A DNA stretch of 56,041 nucleotides from positions 1-56,041 of the forward strand of contig NZ_CAAAJC010000019.1 in the NCBI RefSeq assembly GCF_900640175.1, in the 5' to 3' direction. The notes below the pieces were generated by a model. That model saw only the letters and a list, made by a program, of their open reading frames with translations. It did no database searches and had not been told where the DNA came from. The number at the start of each line of letters is the position of its first letter. The first letter of the stretch is position 1. The position numbers were made by a program, and so were the translations under genes. Below are positions 44,001 through 52,557 of the stretch, one piece after another. Source of the stretch: Legionella sp. W10-070 (GTDB lineage: Bacteria > Pseudomonadota > Gammaproteobacteria > Legionellales > Legionellaceae).

Positions 44001-45898
44001 TATTTGGTAACGGCATGTTGCTTTCCAGGCATATTAAACTGGTTGGGGCATTTAACCATCAGCATATTTTTATTGATCCCGACCCTGATCCTGAACTGAG
44101 TTTTCAGGAACGTGAGCGCTTGTTCCATTTGCCCCGTTCGAGCTGGATGGATTATGACAAAAAACTAATTTCTAAAGGCGGCGGTGTCTTTAATCGCAAT
44201 GCCAAATCAATTCCTGTCAGCAAAGAAATGAAAGAGTTTTTTGGTATTAAGCAAGCGACAATCGAACCTAATGAACTGGTCCGTGTCCTTCTAAGGGCCA
44301 AGGTTGATTTATTGTGGAGTGCTGGCATTGGCACTTTTGTCAAAGCGCATACAGAGAGTCATAGTGATGTAGGTGATCGAACCAATGATGCTATCCGCAT
44401 TAATGCGAAACAGCTGCGCTGTAAAGTGGTTGGTGAAGGCGGTAATCTTGGCTTGACCCAGTTGGCCCGTGTTGAATATGCATTGAATGGCGGGCTGATC
44501 TATACGGATTTTATTGATAACTCTGCGGGTGTTAACTGCTCGGATAAAGAAGTAAATATTAAGATTTTACTCGATAGTATAGTTTCGACAGGTGATCTGA
44601 CTGAAAAGCAACGTAATGAATTATTAAGTGAGATGACAGACGAAGTGGCTGCTTTGGTCTTACGGGATAATTTTGCTCAACCACGCGCAATCAGCCTTTC
44701 AGCGACTCAGGCAGGAAAGTCAGTAGAGCTTCATAGTCGTTATATTAATGAGTTGGAAAAAAGCGGTAAGCTGGATAGGGAGCTGGAATTTCTGCCTAAT
44801 GAAAAAGTATTAATGGAACGTAAATTAATGGGACAGGGTTTGACCAGACCAGGCATAGCGGTATTGTTATGTTATACCAAAACGATTTTGAAGGAGCAGC
44901 TTCTGGCTTCCAATGTTCCGGAAGATCCTTATCTCAAAGATCTGCTGATTGGTTGTTTTCCCAAACCGTTGCAGGATCGTTTTAGCAAGCAGATGCAAAA
45001 TCATCCATTGAAGCGTGAAATAATTGCAACCAGATTGAGTAATCTGGTTGTTAATGAAATGGGTTTTACGTTTGTATATCGTTTACAAGATGAAACGGGT
45101 GCCCCTGTATCGGCAATTATCAGGGCTTATATGATTGCAAGAAGTGTGCTTGATCTTGAAACAATATGGAATGAAATTGGTGCATTAGGGATTAAAGTAC
45201 CCGCTGACAACCAAAATGAATTCATGATGTTATATATTCGATTGCTCAGGAGAATTACCCGATGGTTTTTACGTAGTCAACGGATGCGTTTGAACATGAG
45301 CAAAGCAGTTAAATATTATGCCCCTGGGGTACGCGAGCTTAAGAGGGCTTTACCCGATCTGCTGAGTGAAGGAAATCGGGCGCAATATGATAAGCATTTT
45401 AATGAATATGTGGAAATGGGTATATCTGAGCGTTTGGCGCATGAATTAACCATTACCCGTGCATTGTTTTCTGCGCTTGATATTATCGAGGTGAGTTATC
45501 AGACAGAAATTGAGATAGCAAAAATTGCAGAAGTCTATTTTAATATTGGAGAATTCCTGGATTTGAACTGGATTCGCTCACAAGTTATTTCTCATCCTAC
45601 TGAAAATCATTGGGAGTCATTATCGAGAGAAGCCTTGCGTGATGATCTGGATTGGCAACAGAGACAATTGACTGCGGGCATCATTAATCTTGCGGATAAA
45701 AAGAAAGATTTTATGAAGTGCTTTACTTCCTGGTCTGAAAGCCATATGACGTTGATTGACAGGTGGCGTCATGTGCTGGCGGATTTGCGCTCCAGTTCAG
45801 CACTTAACTATACTATGTTTTTTGTCGCTATCAGGGAGTTACTGGATCTTACTCAGACAACGGTGCAAATGTCCTCAAAAGAAGGGGCTTTGGTTTAA
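41021..45898 (+). CDS. gdhB: NAD-specific glutamate dehydrogenase, large 180-kDa type
   Basis: This 1625-residue enzyme converts glutamate to 2-oxoglutarate and ammonia with NAD+. The length and order match the PF05088 group (Pseudomonas and Streptomyces GdhB): an N-terminal ACT-like regulatory region, with DMPFLVDSLRMVI near residue 100, a long middle part, the catalytic block GGRVARGGLRWSDRPEDFR near residue 810 followed by VPSGAKGGFVPKQ, and the NAD-binding region with VVGEGGNLGLTQ. The C-terminal 400 residues are helical. Legionella use amino acids as main carbon source, so the enzyme is central. It stands alone, with AGGTG before the ATG. Confidence 0.96.
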   Translation: MSYKFEEGKDLIIEAVVERLKQRMDSEQAKLCSEFVEQFYGTVALDDLREWDVEDLYGAAVNFWSLIQQRAHEETKIRIYNPDFERHGWQTTHTVVEIITEDMPFLVDSLRMVINRLGLVSHLIIHMGGLRLQRDKDNQVTAIFPRKGEFNNNNNGILTEAAIFIEIDRQTDASVLEDLHCNFERVLEDNLVVVKDWGLMREKVREAIDELDKASAVLDRDETEETKAFLHWIEDHHFTFLGIRDYELVQKGQETILQPLPETGLGVLRQSMSKSSARSISAMTPEARELTLSSRILVMSKTNTEATVHRRAYTDYIGIKRFNKKGQVIGERRIIGLYTSAAYNTNPKHIPFLRHKVALIMNNSNLNPRGHAGKVLLNILETLPRDDLIQASEDELLEIAMGIFYMQERRRIRMFARTDVYRRFVSCLVYVPKERFNTELRQAMQKILAESFNSNEITFSTWFGESVLARIHFIIRTNPQDTTQWDFKEIEKKLIEVGRTWADDLQHFLFETFGEENANRLFARYKEAFPVAYSENFSPRTAVYDIKHIEALSPDNPLVMNFYKMMDERSESFRLKIYQHGVTIPLSDVLPIIERLGMRAISERPYLLKYEDKETWINDFALQYTRGDYFEIDNIKDLFQNAFASVWFGEAENDGFNQLVLAACLDWRQVSVLRTYAKYFKQIGTTFSQEYIESALNNNALITKKLIHLFEKRFNPAIEKNREEDCQQIVDEIFTELEGVANLDEDKIIRQYIQAILSTTRTNYYQTDRGSYKNYISVKLNSKAIPGVPKPYPMFEIFVYSPKVEGVHLRGGRVARGGLRWSDRPEDFRTEILGLVKAQQVKNAVIVPSGAKGGFVPKQLPVNGTREEILAEGIACYKLFIRGLLDITDNYSQGTVVKPENVVCFDEDDPYLVVAADKGTATFSDIANEISLEYGFWLGDAFASGGSVGYDHKKMGITARGAWESVKRHFYEMNRDIQTSDFTVVGIGDMAGDVFGNGMLLSRHIKLVGAFNHQHIFIDPDPDPELSFQERERLFHLPRSSWMDYDKKLISKGGGVFNRNAKSIPVSKEMKEFFGIKQATIEPNELVRVLLRAKVDLLWSAGIGTFVKAHTESHSDVGDRTNDAIRINAKQLRCKVVGEGGNLGLTQLARVEYALNGGLIYTDFIDNSAGVNCSDKEVNIKILLDSIVSTGDLTEKQRNELLSEMTDEVAALVLRDNFAQPRAISLSATQAGKSVELHSRYINELEKSGKLDRELEFLPNEKVLMERKLMGQGLTRPGIAVLLCYTKTILKEQLLASNVPEDPYLKDLLIGCFPKPLQDRFSKQMQNHPLKREIIATRLSNLVVNEMGFTFVYRLQDETGAPVSAIIRAYMIARSVLDLETIWNEIGALGIKVPADNQNEFMMLYIRLLRRITRWFLRSQRMRLNMSKAVKYYAPGVRELKRALPDLLSEGNRAQYDKHFNEYVEMGISERLAHELTITRALFSALDIIEVSYQTEIEIAKIAEVYFNIGEFLDLNWIRSQVISHPTENHWESLSREALRDDLDWQQRQLTAGIINLADKKKDFMKCFTSWSESHMTLIDRWRHVLADLRSSSALNYTMFFVAIRELLDLTQTTVQMSSKEGALV

Positions 45899-45903
45899 GT
45901 CAA

Positions 45904-46089
45904 TGCAGGGTAAGATCATTATTTGCGCAATATGATTTTGTCTTGTTTTTACTCAGGGCAAGATCATACTATTTTGGCAATAAATAGCTTTTTCAAACGG
46001 ATTTATAAACTGATTTAAAAATAGATCCCGCCATGCGTGGCAATAACAAAACTATTGCATAGTATAGTCAAAGTATGATTTTGCCCTGG
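45904..46089. repeat. Three-copy repeat with one inverted copy after gdh
   Basis: Three related 19-21-base segments share the pattern CAGGGYAAGATCATACT. Two lie in direct orientation (45905-45930 and 45954-45980, both ending in a GCAA-type tail) and one is inverted (46069-46089). They fill much of the 425-base gap between gdh and cytochrome b561 (45899-46323), where no credible gene was found. They could fold as hairpins or be binding sites. Confidence 0.5.
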
Positions 46090-46323
46090 TTTTTATCTGG
46101 GGTGCGATTAAAACTGTGGTTGGCAGCAATTAATGGCTCGGATGGAGCGTCAGCAAAATCCGGGATCAGAGCTTGATAGTAAACTGATGCTCCCGGTTCG
46201 CTGTACTCCACCCAGGAAACAACTTTCAAGAAAAAACCGCAATAATCGCACCCTTTTACCTGATGAAACTTGCAGCTCGGGAATCTTTCTGTTAAATAAT
46301 ATATTATTTTTAAAGGAGTTTTA

Positions 46324-46866
46324 ATGAAAAGAAGTGCTGTGATAAGTTATTCAAAGGAATCCAGGTTTTTCCATTGGTTTATTGCTGTTGTATTGATTTT
46401 TATGCTGTCCGGCAGTTTCTTTCTGGGGGATTTGCCAGAGCAGTATGTTTCATCAGGTTTTATTATCCATAAATCAATAGGTCTTACTATCTTGTTTTTA
46501 ATGGTTTTGCGCCTTATATGGATTCTTCATTCAGGCAAGCCGCCCCTCCCGACTTCAGTTGCTCCCTGGGAAAAGTATCTGTCGCGCATCGTACAATATA
46601 GCTTATATGCCTGTGGTATTTTGATGCCGCTAAGTGGTTGGATAATGTCTACAGCAGCCGATAAGGCACCAGTTTACTTTGGTCTATTCTCAATACCATT
46701 TCCGGGCATAGGGCCAAACGAGCCACTGTCTCACTTGATGAATACGGCGCATAAAACGATCGCCTGGATTTTTATCAGCCTTATCGTGTTGCATGTCCTC
46801 GGTGCATTGAAGCATCATTTTATTGATAAAGATAACGTATTACAACGCATGCTAAGCGGCCGGTAG
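46324..46866 (+). CDS. Cytochrome b561
   Basis: This 180-residue, four-helix inner-membrane protein of the bacterial cytochrome b561 family (CybB) is recognised by SRFFHWFIAVV, IIHKSIGLTILFLMVLRL, LSGWIMSTAADK and TAHKTIAWIFISLIVLHVLGALKHHFID. The His residues on helices 1, 2 and 4 would bind two hemes. It passes electrons to or from quinone, possibly reducing superoxide as shown for E. coli CybB. AAAGGAG lies before the ATG. Confidence 0.92.
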   Translation: MKRSAVISYSKESRFFHWFIAVVLIFMLSGSFFLGDLPEQYVSSGFIIHKSIGLTILFLMVLRLIWILHSGKPPLPTSVAPWEKYLSRIVQYSLYACGILMPLSGWIMSTAADKAPVYFGLFSIPFPGIGPNEPLSHLMNTAHKTIAWIFISLIVLHVLGALKHHFIDKDNVLQRMLSGR

Positions 46867-46888
46867 CTCTTAACTTCAGGCTCGTTAC

Positions 46889-46920
46889 CAAGCAGTAAGT
46901 CCATAAGAACTTACTGCTTG
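46889..46920. terminator. Hairpin between convergent cytochrome b561 and ygfZ
   Basis: CAAGCAGTAAGT (46889-46900) pairs with ACTTACTGCTTG (46909-46920) around an 8-base loop. It overlaps the ygfZ stop codon. No T tract follows on either strand, so termination is likely but not strong. Confidence 0.4.
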
Positions 46921-47891
46921 ATAACGGGATTAATCTTTACAGGATCCTTATGATTTTCAATGTGCACTTTGGCGGGGTGCTCAAAAAGTATGCTTGCTGC
47001 AATTAAATGCTGTTGAGCACCTAAAGGACAAAAATCTACCAGCTCACCAATTTCCACGCCTGATGATGGCTCAAGCAGTTTTTGGCCTGTGTGCAGGGGT
47101 TTTTCTGTTTCAATGGTAAACAAGCGCAAACCATGTTTTAGTTTTGCTCGATAGTGGGTACGTGCGATAATTTCCTGGCCTTTATAGCAGCCTTTATTAA
47201 AATTCAGATGACCTGACAAATGTAAATCAAGGCGATGAGGTAAAAATAATCCTCTTGTCTGGGGATAAATTTGTACTTGTTTATGAGTTAATTGCAAGTA
47301 ATGCCATGCAAGAGAACCTCTAATTTGCTGGTTTTCCTTAAAGGTATTTATAAAGGATGGAATTTTCTCCTGTTTTATTAAAAAAATAAATAAATTATGC
47401 CCCAGGCTATAGCAACAAAATTCTTCTGTTTGAATAGCCGCAAAACGCGCTGTTTCTGGTCGTATATTCCCAGGCAATAGATCATCAGGGTTATTCAGAT
47501 AAAACCCATATATCTGATAAGAGTATGCCGGCTCAAGAATAACTCGCGAAAGCATGGCGGTTTTTGCCAATGAATTTTTTGTATCACTAAGAAGATCTTT
47601 GGGTAAAATTAATTGGAATTGATGCCACTGGATCACATCCAGCAGCGCCAGGATTCGTCCTTTTAAATTGCACATGGCACCTTGGCGCATTACGGCAGGA
47701 CTTACCTGCCGTATATCACAACTTAGCTGTCCCTGTAAAAACTCTTCCGCACGCACACCGATTACCGAGAGCATTGCTAAATAAGATAAATCGAAGAGAT
47801 AATTTTTCTCAGGATGGAAGTCAAATTCTTTAGCAAGGGGTAAGAGGCCGGTGTACTCTCTATTGTTTATCAGATAGGTATCAAAATTCAT
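46911..47891 (-). CDS. ygfZ: Folate-binding protein YgfZ
   Basis: This 326-residue protein of the GcvT-like fold assists iron-sulfur cluster repair and tRNA modification with tetrahydrofolate. The signature FNKGCYKGQEIIARTHYR, with the conserved Lys-Gly-Cys-Tyr-x-Gly-Gln-Glu, is present. It starts with the family layout and ends with a small barrel domain. It is divergent from sdhE with 73 bases between, as in many gammaproteobacteria. Confidence 0.93.
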   Translation of the reverse strand: MNFDTYLINNREYTGLLPLAKEFDFHPEKNYLFDLSYLAMLSVIGVRAEEFLQGQLSCDIRQVSPAVMRQGAMCNLKGRILALLDVIQWHQFQLILPKDLLSDTKNSLAKTAMLSRVILEPAYSYQIYGFYLNNPDDLLPGNIRPETARFAAIQTEEFCCYSLGHNLFIFLIKQEKIPSFINTFKENQQIRGSLAWHYLQLTHKQVQIYPQTRGLFLPHRLDLHLSGHLNFNKGCYKGQEIIARTHYRAKLKHGLRLFTIETEKPLHTGQKLLEPSSGVEIGELVDFCPLGAQQHLIAASILFEHPAKVHIENHKDPVKINPVIKQ

Positions 47892-47964
47892 TTTTCATAT
47901 TTATAGAATTGGATTGCCATGAAGTTTAGTGTAACATCCTTCTGTCTGGCAATCTGGTAAAAGT

Positions 47965-48216
47965 ATGATTAATCCTTCAAGACGAGCTAAATTCATCTGG
48001 CAGTGTAGACGAGGTATGCTTGAACTGGATTTAATTCTTAAGCATTTCGTGGAAAATTCTCTGGATACACTTAGTGAAGAACAGCTGGAGAGTTTTGATA
48101 AGTTATTAAGTTGTAATGATGTTGAGCTTTTTAGCTGGTTAATGGGTTATGAGCAACCTATGGACAGGGAATTGATTAATATTGTTGAACACATCAAATT
48201 ACATCATAGAGCTTGA
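47965..48216 (+). CDS. sdhE: FAD assembly factor SdhE
   Basis: This 83-residue protein helps attach FAD to succinate dehydrogenase. CRRGMLELDLILKHF carries the essential Arg-Gly-x-x-Glu motif, and LLSCNDVELFSWLMGYEQP is the usual second half. The length is normal. The YgfX-like gene follows and overlaps it by 35 bases, matching the order ygfZ/sdhE/ygfX in E. coli. Confidence 0.93.
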   Translation: MINPSRRAKFIWQCRRGMLELDLILKHFVENSLDTLSEEQLESFDKLLSCNDVELFSWLMGYEQPMDRELINIVEHIKLHHRA

Positions 48217-48592
48217 TCGTTCCCGACTTTATTTGCGCATGGTCTTATTAATCTATGCTGCAGCTTCCTTGTTATTATTCTACTCAGCTTGGGTTTTATG
48301 GCTAAAATTGGCTGTTGCTATTCCAACTGTCTTGCAAATTTTCCGAATTAATCAAAATCAAAATCCCAATCCCACGTTCTCAAAACTGGCCTACAGCAAT
48401 GGAATATGGATTCTATATGATTATAATGGTAAAAAATCATTCTATAATGAAAGTCATATTGCGTTTGACGCAGGAATTTTTTGTTTGCTGGAACTGAAAA
48501 ACGAAAAAAAACGTCAAATTATCATTGTTTTTTCAGATCAAATAACAGATAACCTCTACAGGCATATAAAATTAAGTGGTCTTAATGTCTAA
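48182..48592 (+). CDS. YgfX/CptA-like membrane protein
   Basis: This protein of about 136 residues has an N-terminal hairpin of two membrane helices (LLIYAAASLLLFYSAWVLWL) and a soluble C-terminal half. Position directly after sdhE, an N-terminus of the ELDRSRLYL type and the overall layout match YgfX (CptA), which in E. coli has been proposed as a toxin affecting FtsZ and MreB. The likely start is TTG at 48182 inside sdhE; there is no ATG until residue 20. Sequence similarity is weak, so the call rests heavily on position. Confidence 0.7.
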   Translation: MLNTSNYIIELDRSRLYLRMVLLIYAAASLLLFYSAWVLWLKLAVAIPTVLQIFRINQNQNPNPTFSKLAYSNGIWILYDYNGKKSFYNESHIAFDAGIFCLLELKNEKKRQIIIVFSDQITDNLYRHIKLSGLNV

Positions 48593-48654
48593 AATTAAAG
48601 CAAAATAATAAATATACCGACATATTGTTCAGAGACCTAACCATTGGATAGCTT

Positions 48655-49200
48655 ATGCATGGTATGGAATTAGCTGAACAGCAGTTAATTGATTTAGCAT
48701 TAGAGGGTAATTCCAGGGCATTCAATCAGTTAATTGTTCGCTATCGTCAAAAAATACTGTCACAAATATATACTCAGGTTTCGGACCATTTTTTGGCGCA
48801 TGATCTGGCTCAGGAAGTGCTCATTAAAGTTTTTCGTTATCTTCGCTATTTTAAGCAACAGTCAAGCTTTCCTACCTGGTTATATAAAATCACTCAAAAT
48901 ACCATTAAGAATCATTTTAGAACCAGGAAAAAGGAATCACGCGATTCAGATTGCCTCGCGGCTAAAATAAACAGTGAATATAATTCACCAGAAGCTTATT
49001 TAATTGAATTTCAATTGAGCCAGCAGATAGATGAAATTTTTACTAATATGTCTCATGAATTACAACGTTGCTTTCAATTATATGTGGTTAAAGGTTTGAG
49101 CTATAAGGCAATAGCAAAACAGCTCCATTGTCCATTGGGTACAGTTCGCTCCCGTATTCATCGTATAAGAAGTCTGATAAAAGAAAATATGAAACCTTAA
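48655..49200 (+). CDS. ECF RNA polymerase sigma factor (RpoE-like)
   Basis: This 181-residue sigma-70 family protein has region 2 (AFNQLIVRYRQKI, HDLAQEVLIKVFRYL, FPTWLYKITQNTIKNHFR) and region 4 (LSYKAIAKQLHCPLGTVRSRIHRIR) that binds the -35 box. GTVRSR is the classic helix-turn-helix block. RpoE is usually followed by its membrane anti-sigma (RseA); here a strong terminator follows instead and no anti-sigma is present. The start ATG at 48655 has no strong ribosome binding site. Confidence 0.93.
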   Translation: MHGMELAEQQLIDLALEGNSRAFNQLIVRYRQKILSQIYTQVSDHFLAHDLAQEVLIKVFRYLRYFKQQSSFPTWLYKITQNTIKNHFRTRKKESRDSDCLAAKINSEYNSPEAYLIEFQLSQQIDEIFTNMSHELQRCFQLYVVKGLSYKAIAKQLHCPLGTVRSRIHRIRSLIKENMKP

Positions 49201-49209
49201 CATTGATGA

Positions 49210-49260
49210 AAAGAGTATCAGGCAACGTTCAGGGACGTTGCCTGATACTCTTTTTCTTTT
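49210..49260 (+). terminator. Strong terminator after the sigma factor gene
   Basis: An 18-base stem (AAGAGTATCAGGCAACGT with its complement at 49235-49252) around a TCAGGG loop is followed by TTTTTCTTTTTT. It starts about ten bases after the stop codon. Confidence 0.95.
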
Positions 49261-49355
49261 TTCTTTTCCTTAGACCCTGGGTGCCGTGACAAATAGGGCT
49301 GGTGGGCAGATTATTGACATCCCTAATAATATCTCAGTTATTTTAATGCTTCTTA

Positions 49356-50126
49356 TTAAAACTGATCCAGTGTTTCCGGTAAAGTTTGTCCACCATCCAC
49401 GATAATTGTTTGACCGGTTATAAATCCGGCTTCTTTTGAAGCTAAAAATAAAGCGGTATTAGCAATGTGATCTACGTCGCCTAGTTTGTTTAGTGGTATA
49501 GATTTAGCCATGCTTGCTATATGTTCTTCACCCAGCTCAATAACGCCTTCTGTTTTGATATTCCCGGGCAAAATAGAATTTACAGTAATACCATAAGGGG
49601 CGAGTTCGAGGGCAGCTGATCTCATAAAACCCAGTTGTCCGGCTTTACTGGCCCCATAATGTGTCCATCCCGGAAAACCGGTAACAGGTCCAGTAATTGA
49701 AGAAGTTAAGACAATTCGTCCGTCGATTGATTTTTTTAAAAGAGGTAAAAATGATTTGATGGTAATAAATGTCCCTTTGAGATTGATATCCATCACTTTA
49801 TCCCAATCAGCCATACTAATAGACTCAATTTTTTGACAAGGATAGATACCGGCATTGGCACAAATGATATCAACATGACCAAAAGTTTTTTCTGCATAAT
49901 CAGCTGCTGCAAGCATGAGATCTTCGGAGCTGACATCGGCTGAAAAGGAATTTGCCTGGTGCCCGCGATCCTTTAATTGTTGAATTAATAAATTACCTTC
50001 AGACTCATTCCTATTAATTAATAGTAATTTGGCACCGTGTTCAGCAAACTTGAACGATATTCCCCGGCCAATGCCTTTAGAAGCACCTGTAATAATTACG
50101 ACCCTATCAGTTAATGGTGTAAACAT
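49356..50126 (-). CDS. Short-chain dehydrogenase/reductase, FabG-like
   Basis: This 256-residue cytoplasmic oxidoreductase has the classic SDR residues: TGASKGIGRG for NAD(P) binding, NAGIYP, the active Ser in LTSSITGPVTG and Tyr-Lys in HYGASKAGQLG. IIVDGGQTLPE is a common end. The best match by motif is a 3-ketoacyl-ACP reductase-like protein, but SDR substrates cannot be read from sequence. It is divergent from ruvB with 153 bases between the starts. Confidence 0.88.
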   Translation of the reverse strand: MFTPLTDRVVIITGASKGIGRGISFKFAEHGAKLLLINRNESEGNLLIQQLKDRGHQANSFSADVSSEDLMLAAADYAEKTFGHVDIICANAGIYPCQKIESISMADWDKVMDINLKGTFITIKSFLPLLKKSIDGRIVLTSSITGPVTGFPGWTHYGASKAGQLGFMRSAALELAPYGITVNSILPGNIKTEGVIELGEEHIASMAKSIPLNKLGDVDHIANTALFLASKEAGFITGQTIIVDGGQTLPETLDQF

Positions 50127-50279
50127 AATTTCTCAGAGCAGAATAATTTGATAATATGATATTGGAAATCTGGCATGGCATAAAGAAAAATTCATTAAGA
50201 AGCAACTGTAAAAAACAGATGAAGCTTCCGGGAAAAAGCTGTGCTAGAATGCGTGAAACTAGGCAAAACCCTGACTCCT

Positions 50280-51290
50280 ATGCTGGAAAGTGATCGCTTG
50301 ATAAGTGCTGATGCAGTTAGTTGTGAAGAGGTGCTGGATCGTGCTATCCGTCCTTTAACACTGGATGAGTATATCGGCCAGGATGTTGTTTGCTCCCAGA
50401 TGCGTATTTTCATTGAAGCAGCCAAGAGTCGTCAAGATGCTCTTGACCATGTACTTATTTTCGGTCCCCCCGGTCTTGGGAAGACAACTCTGGCTAATAT
50501 TATTTCCCATGAGATGGGGGTCAATTTAAGGCAAACCTCTGGTCCTGTTCTTGAAAGAGCTGGCGATATTGCGGCTATCTTAACTAATCTGCAAGAAAAT
50601 GATGTTTTATTTATTGATGAAATCCATCGTTTAAGCCCGGTCATAGAAGAGATTCTTTATCCTGCCATGGAAGACTATAAGCTGGATATTATGATCGGGG
50701 AGGGGCCTGCGGCCAGATCAATCAAGCTGGAATTACCTCCTTTTACCTTGATAGGTGCAACAACACGAGCCGGTTTGCTTACATCACCACTACGAGATCG
50801 TTTTGGAATCGTCCAGCGACTGGAGTTTTATTCAGTAGATGCGCTGTGTCACATTGTGTCACGCTCAGCACGATTACTTGGTGTAACAGCGGAAGATAAA
50901 GGAGCAAGGGAAATTGCCATGCGCTCCCGTGGAACACCTCGTATCGCCAATCGACTTTTACGGCGAGTCAGGGATTATGCGCAAGTCAAAGGTAAAGGGG
51001 TTATTACGCTTGAGATGGCAAAACGTGCTCTGGAAATGCTGGATGTTGATCAGCATGGATTTGACATGATGGACAGAAAATTAATGCTTGCTGTGATTGA
51101 GCGATTTTCCGGAGGGCCTGTGGGCGTTGATAGTATTGCAGCAGCCATTGGCGAGGAAAAAGGGACAATAGAAGATGTATTGGAGCCCTATCTTATTCAG
51201 CAGGGTTTTTTAATGCGTACCCCGCGCGGTCGCATTGCCTCACAGCTTGCTTATGAGCATTTTGGTATACCCATGATTGAGGAAAGGTAA
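50280..51290 (+). CDS. ruvB: Holliday junction branch migration helicase RuvB
   Basis: This 336-residue AAA+ ATPase drives branch migration with RuvA. The ATG at 50280 ([13 protein letters not shown]) gives the exact length and N-terminus of E. coli RuvB; an upstream GTG at 50241 in the same frame is not needed. Motifs are [11 protein letters not shown] (Walker A), DEIHRL (Walker B), GATTRAG and [13 protein letters not shown] (sensor 2 and Arg finger region), and a winged helix end with [15 protein letters not shown]. ruvC and ruvA do not precede it here. Confidence 0.97.
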   Translation: MLESDRLISADAVSCEEVLDRAIRPLTLDEYIGQDVVCSQMRIFIEAAKSRQDALDHVLIFGPPGLGKTTLANIISHEMGVNLRQTSGPVLERAGDIAAILTNLQENDVLFIDEIHRLSPVIEEILYPAMEDYKLDIMIGEGPAARSIKLELPPFTLIGATTRAGLLTSPLRDRFGIVQRLEFYSVDALCHIVSRSARLLGVTAEDKGAREIAMRSRGTPRIANRLLRRVRDYAQVKGKGVITLEMAKRALEMLDVDQHGFDMMDRKLMLAVIERFSGGPVGVDSIAAAIGEEKGTIEDVLEPYLIQQGFLMRTPRGRIASQLAYEHFGIPMIEER

Positions 51291-51292
51291 TT

Positions 51293-51416
51293 ATGGATTT
51301 AACTATCCCTGTTTTAAATACCGAAGATCAATTTTAATGTGTTATCAGGCCAGTTATCTCTGTTTTTTAAGCATGCCGGAACAGAAATGACAGACAAAAA
51401 TATCGACCTATTTTAG
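51293..51416 (+). pseudogene. ybgC: Decayed ybgC (tol-pal thioesterase) remnant
   Basis: Between ruvB and tolQ the sequence reads MDLTIPVLNTEDQF then a stop, followed in two other frames by CYQASYLCF and FKHAGTEMTD. Together these match the start of the YbgC thioesterase (T-I-P-V-R-V-Y-E-D-T-D, then V-Y-H-A-S-Y-L-R-F-F-E-H-A-R-T-E-M). The piece carries stops and at least two frame changes, lacks the catalytic Asp region, and stops after about 40 codons of a normal 135. YbgC commonly opens tol-pal operons. The comparison uses recalled family sequence. Confidence 0.6.
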
Positions 51417-51428
51417 TTGGAGGGAAAC

Positions 51429-52103
51429 GTGGATAGCCATGCCAGTATATTAAGTTATTTCATGCAGGCCGGTCTGGTTGTTAAAAGCGTCATGATGCTT
51501 TTACTTGCTGCATCGGTGATATCCTGGACGCTTATTTTACAAAGAGCTTGGTACTTTAAGCAAAAAAAGCAGCAGTGTGATGCCTTTAGCAAACGTTTTT
51601 GGGACAGTAATGATTTAAGCAAGTTATACGCTGATATTGATGGCAATGCAGAGGATAAGCAGGGATTGGCTGCCATTTTTTATGCAGGGTTTAAAGAATA
51701 TGTGCGCTCTCGAAAGCAAGGCAGCGTGTTAATTGAGCCGATCCAGAGAGCAATGCAGATTAGACATGCCAAAGAGGCCGTGCAGCTTCAGCAGCATCTT
51801 CCTTTTTTTGCTTCGGTAGGGTCGATTGCACCTTATATCGGATTATTTGGGACTGTATGGGGTATTATGACCTCTTTTCAGGCTCTGGGGCATGCCCAAC
51901 AGGCGACTATCGCTATGGTAGCTCCTGGGATTTCAGAAGCATTGGTAGCAACGGCTTTAGGGTTATTTACGGCTATCCCTGCAGTGATTGCGTTTAACCG
52001 TTATACGACACGTGCGAGTAACCTGCTTGATCATTATGATTTATTTCAGGATGAATTGGTCTCGCTTATTGAGCAGCAAACTGCAGCGTCAATAAGAGGG
52101 TAA
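51429..52103 (+). CDS. tolQ: Tol-Pal motor subunit TolQ
   Basis: This 224-residue inner-membrane protein has three helices and forms the proton channel with TolR. The GTG at 51429 is chosen because GGAGGG lies just before it; TTG at 51417 is the alternative. LFGTVWGIMTSFQAL, MVAPGISEALVATALGLFTAIPAVIAFNR-type blocks are typical. The complex energises TolA to bind Pal and constrict the outer membrane at division. It opens tolQRAB. Confidence 0.95.
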   Translation: MDSHASILSYFMQAGLVVKSVMMLLLAASVISWTLILQRAWYFKQKKQQCDAFSKRFWDSNDLSKLYADIDGNAEDKQGLAAIFYAGFKEYVRSRKQGSVLIEPIQRAMQIRHAKEAVQLQQHLPFFASVGSIAPYIGLFGTVWGIMTSFQALGHAQQATIAMVAPGISEALVATALGLFTAIPAVIAFNRYTTRASNLLDHYDLFQDELVSLIEQQTAASIRG

Positions 52104-52107
52104 TGTC

Positions 52108-52557
52108 ATGCTAAGAAAAAAGACGAGGGATTCTCGTCCAATTGCTGAAATCAATGTGGTTCCTTATATTGATGTGATGTTAGTACTGTTAGTAATCTTC
52201 ATGATTACAGCGCCCATGCTTACTCAGGGCGTTACAGTAGACTTGCCTAAAGCAGCCAGTGAGACATTAAAACCGACGGAACGGGAGCCTGTTATCGTTT
52301 CTGTTAATCAACAGGGGGAGTATTTTCTTAATATTAATACAAATCCTGATTACCCCATTGAGCCTAAGGCATTGATGGTCAGGGTGGCTGCTGAGCTTGA
52401 GCTGGCGCGCCAGACAAATCAAACCATTAATGTGCTGGTAAAAGGAGATCGGGGAGTTACTTACGGTAAGGTTGTGACTGCGATGGGATTATTAAAGCAG
52501 GCGGGTGCTGAGCAAGTGGGGTTATTGACTGATTCGTCACAGGAGAATCAGGGATGA
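52108..52557 (+). CDS. tolR: Tol-Pal motor subunit TolR
   Basis: This 149-residue ExbD/TolR protein has one N-terminal membrane helix (INVVPYIDVMLVLLVIFMI). The Asp in VPYIDVMLVLL is the proton-binding residue. The periplasmic part ends MGLLKQAGAEQVGLLTD. It begins four bases after tolQ and overlaps tolA by 4 bases. Confidence 0.96.
   Translation: MLRKKTRDSRPIAEINVVPYIDVMLVLLVIFMITAPMLTQGVTVDLPKAASETLKPTEREPVIVSVNQQGEYFLNINTNPDYPIEPKALMVRVAAELELARQTNQTINVLVKGDRGVTYGKVVTAMGLLKQAGAEQVGLLTDSSQENQG

Noticed and set aside
46133..46324. 63-codon plus-strand reading frame before cytochrome b561
   Set aside because: No ribosome binding site or family pattern; it lies in a repeat-containing gap and ends at the next gene's start.
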